Below are positions 1 through 5,891 of a stretch of 9,727 bases of DNA, piece by piece. Location: positions 1 to 9,727 of the forward strand of contig CAMEGY010000023.1 in assembly GCA_945916625.1 (NCBI GenBank), in the 5' to 3' direction. The position numbers and the translations under genes were made by a program. Position 1 is the first letter of the stretch; the number at the start of each line of letters is the position of its first letter. This DNA is from an uncultured Anaerococcus sp. Its GTDB lineage: Bacteria > Bacillota_A > Clostridia > Tissierellales > Peptoniphilaceae. Below the pieces are notes generated by a model. It saw only the letters and a program-made list of their open reading frames with translations, did not search any database and was not told the DNA's origin.

Positions 1-1331
1 GTTTAGTAAATCCTGTTTGGATGGATATTGTAAAAGAAGGTGAAGTATTTAAGTTTATAGGCATAAGTGTTCCCTTAGTTAAATACACTTCTAGTCTGGT
101 ACCTGCCCTTATGGGTGTATGGATCATGTCATATGTGGAAAAATACGTCAAGAAAATTGTACCAGATATGATTAAGGTTTTTGCAGAACCATTACTAATT
201 GCCTTGATTATGATGCCACTAACATTTATCCTTATAGCACCAATTGGTAATTATATTTCTGCCTTTGTAGCAAAGGGATCAATGTTCTTATATGACAAGG
301 TAGGAATGTTTGCTATTGCAATCCTTGCAGCTGTTTATCCATGGCTTGTGTCAGTGGGAGTCCATAAGGCTTTAAGTCCTATTTCTATTGCACTTGTGGC
401 AGAACAAGGATTTGACCCAGTGATTAGGGTTGTTGCTCTTTGTTCAAATATGAGTCAGGCGGCAGCAGCTCTTGCAGTATCAGTAAAAACAAAAAATAAA
501 AATCTAAAGTCACTAGCATTTTCTTCATCCGTGACAGCCTTCCTTGGAGGAATTACGGAACCTGCAATGTACGGTGTTAACTTAAAACTAAAAACACCAA
601 TGTATGCTGCTATGATAGGAGCTTTCGTAGCAGGAATCTTTGCAGGAATAGTTAAGCTTAAGGCATTTATTTATGTGACACCAGGAATATTGTCCCTAGC
701 AATGTGGGTATCGAAAGAAGAAAACTTCTTCTTTATGGCAATAATTACCATGGTGATTGCGTCAGTTGTTACCTTTATTGCAACCCTAATAATAGGTTTC
801 GATGATTCAGAATTTATAGATGAAGAAGACGAAAATTTAGTTGAAATAAAAGATGAAAATCAAGATATGTCTCTAAAAGATGGCCTACTTTATGCACCAG
901 TTGAAGGCAAGGTCAAAAAGCTAGAAGAAGTTGATGATGATACTTTTGCAAGTAAGGTTATGGGAAATGGTGTGGCTATAAAGCCAAGCATGGGAATCTT
1001 AAGAAGTCCAGAAGATGCTGAAGTCACAGCAGTTTTCGATTCGGGCCATGCTATTTGCTTGAAATGTGTCAATGGTATGGAAGTTCTAATCCATATTGGT
1101 ATTGATACTGTAAACTTAAAAGGACAAGGATTTAAGGTACTAGTAGAAGTTGGATCAAAAGTTAAAAAAGGCGACAAGCTGATAGAGTTTAACCTAGATA
1201 CTATAAATAATTCTGGTTATGATGACGATGTGATAATCGTTGTTACAAATTCTGATGAATATAGAGATTTTGAAATAAGTGAAAATAAAGAAGTTAATTT
1301 TGATGATGTATTGTTAGGAGTTAAAAAATGA
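1..1331 (+). CDS. PTS beta-glucoside-type permease, EIIC (C-terminal part) fused to EIIA; 5' end cut off
   Basis: This is a membrane sugar permease of the phosphoenolpyruvate phosphotransferase system, which imports a sugar and phosphorylates it during transport. The frame is open to the left edge (first complete codon at base 3), so the ATG at 21 is internal. By family comparison the EIIB domain and the first part of EIIC, about 200 residues, are missing. Counting from that ATG, residues 1-260 hold several hydrophobic membrane segments, G-V-H at 113-115 and the EIIC signature GITEP at 177-181. An acidic linker (about 261-285) leads to an EIIA-Glc-like domain (about 287-430). Its two active-site histidines are H343 (SGHA) and H358 (LIHIGIDTV), 15 residues apart as in E. 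coli IIA-Glc; H358 is the expected phosphorylation site. The C-A order and the GITEPAMYGVNL sequence suit the BglF/sucrose-type family. The exact sugar cannot be told. The stop overlaps the next gene's start by 4 bp. Confidence 0.93.
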   Translation, partial: LVNPVWMDIVKEGEVFKFIGISVPLVKYTSSLVPALMGVWIMSYVEKYVKKIVPDMIKVFAEPLLIALIMMPLTFILIAPIGNYISAFVAKGSMFLYDKVGMFAIAILAAVYPWLVSVGVHKALSPISIALVAEQGFDPVIRVVALCSNMSQAAAALAVSVKTKNKNLKSLAFSSSVTAFLGGITEPAMYGVNLKLKTPMYAAMIGAFVAGIFAGIVKLKAFIYVTPGILSLAMWVSKEENFFFMAIITMVIASVVTFIATLIIGFDDSEFIDEEDENLVEIKDENQDMSLKDGLLYAPVEGKVKKLEEVDDDTFASKVMGNGVAIKPSMGILRSPEDAEVTAVFDSGHAICLKCVNGMEVLIHIGIDTVNLKGQGFKVLVEVGSKVKKGDKLIEFNLDTINNSGYDDDVIIVVTNSDEYRDFEISENKEVNFDDVLLGVKK

Positions 1332-2170
1332 AATATGCAGACTTACACATGCACACAAACCACTCAGATGGTGTTTGCGATATAGAAGATGTAATAATTG
1401 ATGCTAAAAACCACGGTCTAAAAGTAATTGCCATAACAGATCATGATACAGTTAACCATTATGATGAGATTTATAAATACGGCAAGAAACATAATATGAA
1501 AATCATAAAGGGTGTTGAGATGAGCTGTTATGATTTTGATGTATATAAGAAGGTGCACGTGGTAGGACTTTGGTTAAATGAAGAAACTCCTAATATAGAA
1601 AAACTATGTAACCACACCTTACACTGTAGAAATGAATATCATAAAGAACTTATAGAAAATCTTAGAAAACAAGGTTACGAAATAAGTTATGATGATGCTA
1701 AGAAATTTTCCCCATATTCTATAGTATTTAAGATGAATATTTTCCAAGCTTTAAAGGAAAAATATCCGGAAGAGATGACTCCACAAAGATACAAGGAACT
1801 ATTTGCATCAAAAACAAGTAAAGAAACAGATATGAAAATGGGCTATATTGATGTTAAGGAAGGGATAGAAGCTATCTTAAAAGATGGTGGTATACCAATA
1901 ATCGCCCATCCTTGCCAATACCATAATTATTCTGAAATTGAAAAATATGTATCCTACGGTCTTAAAGGAATAGAGATAAATCATTCAAAAATGAAAGAAG
2001 AAGATTATCCTCTAACTCAAGAATTTGCCAAAAAGTTTGACTTATTTAAGAGTGGGGGAAGTGATTATCACAATCCAGAACTTATCACATTTGGAGAATT
2101 TGGACTAACAAAAGAAGAATTTGATGAGTTAGAAAAAAATGCTCTTTCCTTCAAAGAAAAAGCAAAATAA
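1328..2170 (+). CDS. PHP-domain metal-dependent phosphoesterase
   Basis: This 280-residue cytoplasmic protein carries the full set of PHP (polymerase and histidinol phosphatase) metal ligands: H7-x-H9 and D14 in DLHMHTNHSDG, D38-H39-D40 in ITDHDTV, E64 in KGVEMS, H77, H194 in IIAHPCQY, and D246-x-H248 in SGGSDYHNP. These form a trinuclear metal site. Length and layout match the YciV/RnaAM-like group, known for hydrolysing nucleoside 3',5'-bisphosphates and trimming RNA 5' ends, rather than histidinol phosphatase or DNA polymerase. That assignment rests on family resemblance, and the substrate is not shown. The start is secure: AGGAG at 1316-1320 lies 7 bases before the ATG, and the ATG overlaps the PTS stop (ATGA), so the two are probably translationally coupled. 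The gene ends just before the bidirectional terminator at 2174-2215. The coupling leaves open a role on a phosphorylated sugar product. Confidence 0.9.
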   Translation: MKYADLHMHTNHSDGVCDIEDVIIDAKNHGLKVIAITDHDTVNHYDEIYKYGKKHNMKIIKGVEMSCYDFDVYKKVHVVGLWLNEETPNIEKLCNHTLHCRNEYHKELIENLRKQGYEISYDDAKKFSPYSIVFKMNIFQALKEKYPEEMTPQRYKELFASKTSKETDMKMGYIDVKEGIEAILKDGGIPIIAHPCQYHNYSEIEKYVSYGLKGIEINHSKMKEEDYPLTQEFAKKFDLFKSGGSDYHNPELITFGEFGLTKEEFDELEKNALSFKEKAK

Positions 2171-2173
2171 TAC

Positions 2174-2215
2174 CAACTAAAAAATGCATGGATGATACCA
2201 TGCATTTTTTAGTTG
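2174..2215. terminator. Bidirectional intrinsic terminator between convergent units
   Basis: The arms at 2174-2191 and 2198-2215 are perfectly complementary over 18 bp around a 6-base loop (ATGATA). The core is ATGCATGG/CCATGCAT, flanked by an A6 run on one side and a T6 run on the other, so each strand presents a GC-containing hairpin followed by U residues. It lies between the PHP gene (plus) and tdk (minus), and the tdk stop codon (2211-2209) falls inside one arm. Confidence 0.92.
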
Positions 2216-2820
2216 ATTCCTTCTAGTGATATTTGGTTTTTAGTTTTTTCTCGCTCGCTCATTTTTTTGTTATAGCAAGACCTGCACAAAGGCTCGTAGA
2301 CGTCTTCTGAGCCTATCTGAATTCTTGAATCATCAGATGATTTTCTGTATGAAGCCCAGGCGTCCTCACCACAAGAAGCACAGATAGCATGGTGTTTAAT
2401 TAGCTCATCTGCCAGAGGCATTATTTCTTTTATAATTTCAAATGGCCTTGTTTTATAATCCATATCAAGCCCTGAAACAACTATTGTGATATTTTTTTCC
2501 ATAAGTTTATTGAATATATCCACAACTTCAGTTGGATCATTTGGGAAAAACTGGAGTTCATCAATCCCTATAGCATCTATTTCGTTGTTTTTAACATAGT
2601 CAATAATTTCGTTTAAATTTTCGATTTTGATTGCGTCTAAAGATAGGTTATCGTGGGATACAATTTTTTTATCGCTATCTCTATTGTCAACGGAAGGCTT
2701 GAAGGCGACAGTCTTGTAATTTGCAATAGTCATCCTATAAAGCTCCCTCCAAAGGGAAGTGGTCTTGCCTGAAAACATGGAGCCTGTGTGGACTATAAGC
2801 TTTCCTTGTCTTTTAATCAT
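2209..2820 (-). CDS. tdk: Thymidine kinase (type II, zinc-binding)
   Basis: This enzyme transfers phosphate from ATP to thymidine (and deoxyuridine) in the cytoplasmic pyrimidine salvage pathway. From the chosen start it is 203 residues, normal for the bacterial tetrameric type. Walker A is GSMFSGKTT at 13-21. IGIDELQFF at 84-92 contains the metal/catalytic D87-E88 pair. GLDMDY at 117-122 follows. The structural zinc site is C147-x-x-C150 with C179-x-x-C182, and the lasso region before the last pair ends in YEPLCRSC. I chose the ATG at 2820: it follows the ychF stop by 4 bases and gives the family-typical N-terminus (MIKRQGKLIVHTG). The in-frame ATGs at 2832 and 2859 lie inside ychF and would add unrelated residues. 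No clear Shine-Dalgarno precedes any of them, so translation probably depends on coupling to ychF. It is the last gene of the ychF-tdk unit. Confidence 0.93.
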   Translation of the reverse strand: MIKRQGKLIVHTGSMFSGKTTSLWRELYRMTIANYKTVAFKPSVDNRDSDKKIVSHDNLSLDAIKIENLNEIIDYVKNNEIDAIGIDELQFFPNDPTEVVDIFNKLMEKNITIVVSGLDMDYKTRPFEIIKEIMPLADELIKHHAICASCGEDAWASYRKSSDDSRIQIGSEDVYEPLCRSCYNKKMSEREKTKNQISLEGIN

Positions 2821-2824
2821 TTTT

Positions 2825-3922
2825 TTATACATTAAACTTAAATTCAACCACATCCCCATCTTGCATGATGTAGTCTTTTCCTTCCATGCGAAGTTTGCCA
2901 GCTTCCTTAGCCTTAGCTTCGCTTCCTGCTGCTACAAGGTCGTCATAAGAAATTATATCTGCCATGATAAAGCCACGAGCTATATCAGAGTGGATTTTGC
3001 CTGCTGCATCTTGGGCGCGGGTACCTTTTGTGATTGTCCAGGCACGGGTTTCAACTTCACCTGTTGTAAGGTAGGAGATAAGGTTAAGGGTCTTATATGA
3101 ATCCTTTATAACCCTATCTGTACCAGATTCTGTAAGTCCAATCATTTCAAGGAATTCTTTCCTTTCTTCTTCTGTTTCAAGCTCCGAAATTTCTTGCTCA
3201 ATTTTTGCAGATACAACAGAAACTTCAGCGTTTTCTCCCTTGGCAAATTCCCTTACCTTTTCTACATATTTGTTGTTAGCGCCATCATCAGCTGCGTCAT
3301 CTTCATTTACATTGCAGACGTAAATTATAGGTTTGGTGGATAGGAGTTGGTAAGATCTTAGAAGTTTTTTCTCTTCATTGTTTAGGTCCAGGATACGAGC
3401 TGATTTACCTTCCTCAAGTACAGCTACAATCTTTTCTAAAACTTCTACCTCACCACGGGCACTCTTATCAGCTTTGGCTACTTTTCTTTTCTTTTCGAGA
3501 ACCTTATCTACAAGCTCAAGGTCAGATAAGATTAGCTCTAAGTTGATTGTTTCAATATCCCTTAGTGGGTCAACAGATCCATCTACGTGGGTTACATTTG
3601 GGTCATCAAAGCATCTTAATACTTCTACTATCGCATCGGTTTCTCTGATATTAGATAAGAACTTATTACCAAGTCCTTCGCCCTTGCTAGCTCCTTTTAC
3701 AAGTCCTGCTATATCATAAAACTCTACAACAGCAGGTACAATTTTTTTGGTATTACTCATTTTTGCAAGTACATTTAGTCTTTCATCAGGCACGTTTACA
3801 AGTCCCACATTAGGATCTATTGTCGCAAACGGATAGTTTGCAACTAGGGCGCCTGCTTTAGTTATGGCGTTAAACAATGTTGATTTACCAACATTAGGTA
3901 GGCCTACAATTCCTAGTTTCAT
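2825..3922 (-). CDS. ychF: Redox-regulated ATPase YchF (Obg-like, OLA1 family)
   Basis: YchF is a universally conserved P-loop ATPase of the Obg superfamily that associates with ribosomes and has been linked to stress and translation-quality responses. From the ATG at 3922 it is 365 residues, the usual family length. Visible elements are the P-loop GLPNVGKST at 7-15, the effector-region sequence NYPFATIDPN (about 29-38), DIAGLVKGASKGEGLGN (about 70-86), and NVNE at 204-207 in place of the GTPase NKxD motif, the change that makes this family prefer ATP. A helical coiled-coil stretch (about 130-190) and a C-terminal TGS domain (about 280-365, with TRAWTITKGTRAQDAAG and H311) follow. A GTG at 3931 would add three residues but has no spaced ribosome binding site. 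The ATG has GAGAG at 3935-3931, 8 bases upstream. It leads a two-gene unit with tdk. Confidence 0.96.
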   Translation of the reverse strand: MKLGIVGLPNVGKSTLFNAITKAGALVANYPFATIDPNVGLVNVPDERLNVLAKMSNTKKIVPAVVEFYDIAGLVKGASKGEGLGNKFLSNIRETDAIVEVLRCFDDPNVTHVDGSVDPLRDIETINLELILSDLELVDKVLEKKRKVAKADKSARGEVEVLEKIVAVLEEGKSARILDLNNEEKKLLRSYQLLSTKPIIYVCNVNEDDAADDGANNKYVEKVREFAKGENAEVSVVSAKIEQEISELETEEERKEFLEMIGLTESGTDRVIKDSYKTLNLISYLTTGEVETRAWTITKGTRAQDAAGKIHSDIARGFIMADIISYDDLVAAGSEAKAKEAGKLRMEGKDYIMQDGDVVEFKFNV

Positions 3923-3930
3923 CTTTTTCA

Positions 3931-3935
3931 CTCTC
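3931..3935 (-). promoter_or_regulatory. Ribosome binding site of ychF (decides the ATG start)
   Basis: On the minus strand GAGAG, part of a longer AAAGAGAGAG purine run, sits 8 bases before the ATG at 3922. The alternative GTG at 3931 overlaps this run and leaves no spacer. The match to AGGAGG is partial. Confidence 0.6.
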
Positions 3936-3961
3936 TCTTTTTTTATTTTTATAACGATTAT

Positions 3962-3989
3962 ATTATAATGGATTTAAGGAAAAAATCAA
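3962..3989 (-). promoter_or_regulatory. Promoter of the ychF-tdk unit
   Basis: Read on the minus strand, TTGATT (3989-3984) and TATAAT (3967-3962) are separated by 16 bp, a vegetative sigma-A type promoter with a perfect -10. Transcription would start near 3955, about 33 bases before the ychF start codon. It is back to back with the pepP promoter; the two -35 boxes are only 12 bp apart. Confidence 0.8.
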
Positions 3990-4001
3990 TCATTGTTAAG
4001 C

Positions 4002-4030
4002 TTATAATAAGAACCTAAGTCTGGTATAAT
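4002..4030 (+). promoter_or_regulatory. Promoter of the pepP-uvrC-hprK unit
   Basis: There is a perfect TATAAT at 4025-4030 preceded by TGG, giving an extended -10 (TGnTATAAT). The -35 element is weak, TTATAA at 4002-4007 with a 17-bp spacer. The extended -10 probably compensates. Transcription would start near 4037, leaving a leader of about 85 bases with one hairpin. Confidence 0.75.
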
Positions 4031-4078
4031 AATATATAGAAATTATCATAAAGAAAGATAGAATATTATAAAAAGCAA

Positions 4079-4100
4079 TTTGGCAAGAGATTTTGCCAAA
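4079..4100 (+). promoter_or_regulatory. Inverted repeat / hairpin in the pepP leader
   Basis: TTTGGCAA (4079-4086) and TTGCCAAA (4093-4100) form an 8-bp perfect stem with a 6-base loop (GAGATT). It lies between the predicted transcription start and the ribosome binding site at 4111-4115. No T-run follows on the plus strand, so it is not a convincing terminator. It could be an mRNA leader stem or a dyad bound by a regulator; the sequence does not decide. Confidence 0.6.
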
Positions 4101-4121
4101 ATTAATAAATAGGAGTTAGGG

Positions 4122-5891
4122 ATGAATATAGATAGTAGATTAGAAAAATTAAGATCTTTGATGAAAGAAAGAAAGATAGATGCATATATAGTGGCAACAT
4201 CAGATCCGCACCAATCAGAATACCTAGCTGATTACTACAAGACTAGAGAATTTATCTCTGGTTTTACTGGTTCTGCTGGTACTGCAGTAATCACCCTAAA
4301 AGAGGCCAAACTTTGGACTGATTCGAGATATTTCCTCCAGGCAGGAAAAGAGCTTGCTAATTCTGAATTTGACCTTATGAAAATGGGGGTAGAAGATGAT
4401 CCTACAGTAGTTGAGTATTTAGATGAGAATATAGCTGAATTTGGGAAAATTGGTTTTGATGGCAAATGCTACTCGGTTTCTGGCTACAAAGATTTATCAG
4501 AAAATATGGGATCAAGGATATTAGTTTCTGACCTTGATTATATTTCACAGATATGGACTGATAGGCCAGATCTTCCAAAAGATGAAATTTGGATTCATGA
4601 TGAAAAATATTGTGGGCAAAGTCTTGGTGAAAAACTTAGTATCTTAAGGGAGAAGATGGCAGATAGCCATTATGACTATACTTTTATAGGTGCACCTGAA
4701 GATATCTGTTATTTATTAAATATTAGGGGCAATGACGTGGATTACAATCCGGTTGTCTTGTCTTATATGCTTATTTCAGCTGATAAAGCGTCACTTTGCA
4801 TAGATGAAGATAAACTAACAGATGAAGTTAGAAATTATTTGGAAGAAAATGGTATAAGCATTTATTCTTATGATTACATTTATACACTTCTAAAAAATAT
4901 CCAAGGTAAAAACAGGATTTACCTAGATCCATCTAGGACAAATGTTGCAATCTATGATTCTATAAATTCAAATGTCAAGATAAGCCAGGGGATTAACCTA
5001 ACAACTTATATGAAAGCTATCAAAACTGATAGAGAAATAGAAAGTATAAAAGAAGCTTATATCCTTGATGGGGTAAGCTTGGTTAAGTTTTTCAATTGGC
5101 TAGAAGTTGGAGCAAAAACTGGATCTTTAAATGAGCTTGTTGCATCAAATAAACTACATGATTTAAGGAGTGAGAATGAATCTTTTATAGAGGATTCTTT
5201 CGAAACTATAGCAGGTTATAAAGAAAACGCAGCAATTGTTCACTATGCACCATCTAAAACTGGTTCTAAGACAATAAAGGATGAGGGCTTAATTTTACTT
5301 GACTCTGGTGGACACTACAAAGAAGGTACCACTGATATAACAAGGACAATAGCCCTAGGTAGCCTCAAAGAAGATGAGAAAGTCGATTATACCTTGGTAC
5401 TTAAATCATTCTTGTCATTATTTTTAGCTAAGTTTAAGAATAAAACTACAGGACAAAGACTAGATATGATTGCAAAATATCCTCTTTGGAAGGCCGGAAA
5501 AGACTTCTTCCATGGCACAGGTCATGGTGTAGGTTTTGTCCTAACTGTACACGAAGGTCCTCAGTCTATTTCAGAGAAAAACCAAGTAGAATTTGTTGAG
5601 AATATGACTAGCTCAATAGAGCCAGGACTTTATATTGAAAACAGCCACGGAATAAGGATTGAAAACGAAGCTTATGTCACAAAAGCCTTCGATAATGAGT
5701 TTGGTCATTTCCTAGAATTTGAAACTCTAACCTATGTACCAATTGATACTAGACCTGTAAAAATCGATATGCTAAGTGCAGAAGAAATCGACTGGCTAAA
5801 CTCTTACAATAAAAAATGTTACGAAAAGCTAAGTCCATATCTTGAAGGCGATGATTTAGAATATCTGAAAGAGAGTTGTAAAGAAATTTGA
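4122..5891 (+). CDS. pepP: Xaa-Pro aminopeptidase (aminopeptidase P, long M24B form)
   Basis: This cytoplasmic metallopeptidase removes N-terminal residues that precede proline. At 589 residues it is the long three-domain form, like eukaryotic XPNPEP1, not the roughly 350-residue YqhT/PepQ type. It has two creatinase-like N-terminal domains (about 5-135 and 160-300), the M24 'pita-bread' catalytic domain (about 305-525) and the C-terminal extension (about 530-589). The dimetal ligands are all present: D394 (LLDSGGHYKEG), D405 (TTDITRT), H468 (HGTGHGVGF), E500 (SSIEPGLY) and E514 (GIRIENE). H374 (IVHYAP), H464 and H477 (VHEGP) fill the other conserved positions. The segment after the first metal ligands reads VLKSFLSLF where long-form relatives often have LKGHIAL, a mild divergence. 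The ATG has AGGAG at 4111-4115, 6 bases upstream. It is the first gene of the unit, and its TGA overlaps the uvrC start. The symbol is used for family membership. Confidence 0.93.
   Translation: MNIDSRLEKLRSLMKERKIDAYIVATSDPHQSEYLADYYKTREFISGFTGSAGTAVITLKEAKLWTDSRYFLQAGKELANSEFDLMKMGVEDDPTVVEYLDENIAEFGKIGFDGKCYSVSGYKDLSENMGSRILVSDLDYISQIWTDRPDLPKDEIWIHDEKYCGQSLGEKLSILREKMADSHYDYTFIGAPEDICYLLNIRGNDVDYNPVVLSYMLISADKASLCIDEDKLTDEVRNYLEENGISIYSYDYIYTLLKNIQGKNRIYLDPSRTNVAIYDSINSNVKISQGINLTTYMKAIKTDREIESIKEAYILDGVSLVKFFNWLEVGAKTGSLNELVASNKLHDLRSENESFIEDSFETIAGYKENAAIVHYAPSKTGSKTIKDEGLILLDSGGHYKEGTTDITRTIALGSLKEDEKVDYTLVLKSFLSLFLAKFKNKTTGQRLDMIAKYPLWKAGKDFFHGTGHGVGFVLTVHEGPQSISEKNQVEFVENMTSSIEPGLYIENSHGIRIENEAYVTKAFDNEFGHFLEFETLTYVPIDTRPVKIDMLSAEEIDWLNSYNKKCYEKLSPYLEGDDLEYLKESCKEI

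Noticed and set aside
890..1177. Open frame on the minus strand inside the PTS gene
   Set aside because: It is antisense to the strongly conserved EIIA domain, has no ribosome binding site and has a low-complexity, serine/threonine/proline-rich translation typical of a shadow frame.
2759..3719. Plus-strand open frames at 2759-3100 and 3378-3719
   Set aside because: They are antisense to tdk and ychF, whose protein motifs are unmistakable. The translations show no domain and no start context.
3929..3931. GTG as the ychF start codon
   Set aside because: It leaves no spacer from the purine-rich ribosome binding site. The ATG three codons later has an 8-base spacer and gives the usual family N-terminus (MKLGIVGLPNVGKST).
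4037..4121. Riboswitch or T-box in the pepP leader
   Set aside because: The leader is only about 85 bases long with one 8-bp stem. There is no T-box sequence, no terminator/antiterminator pair and no recognisable aptamer core.
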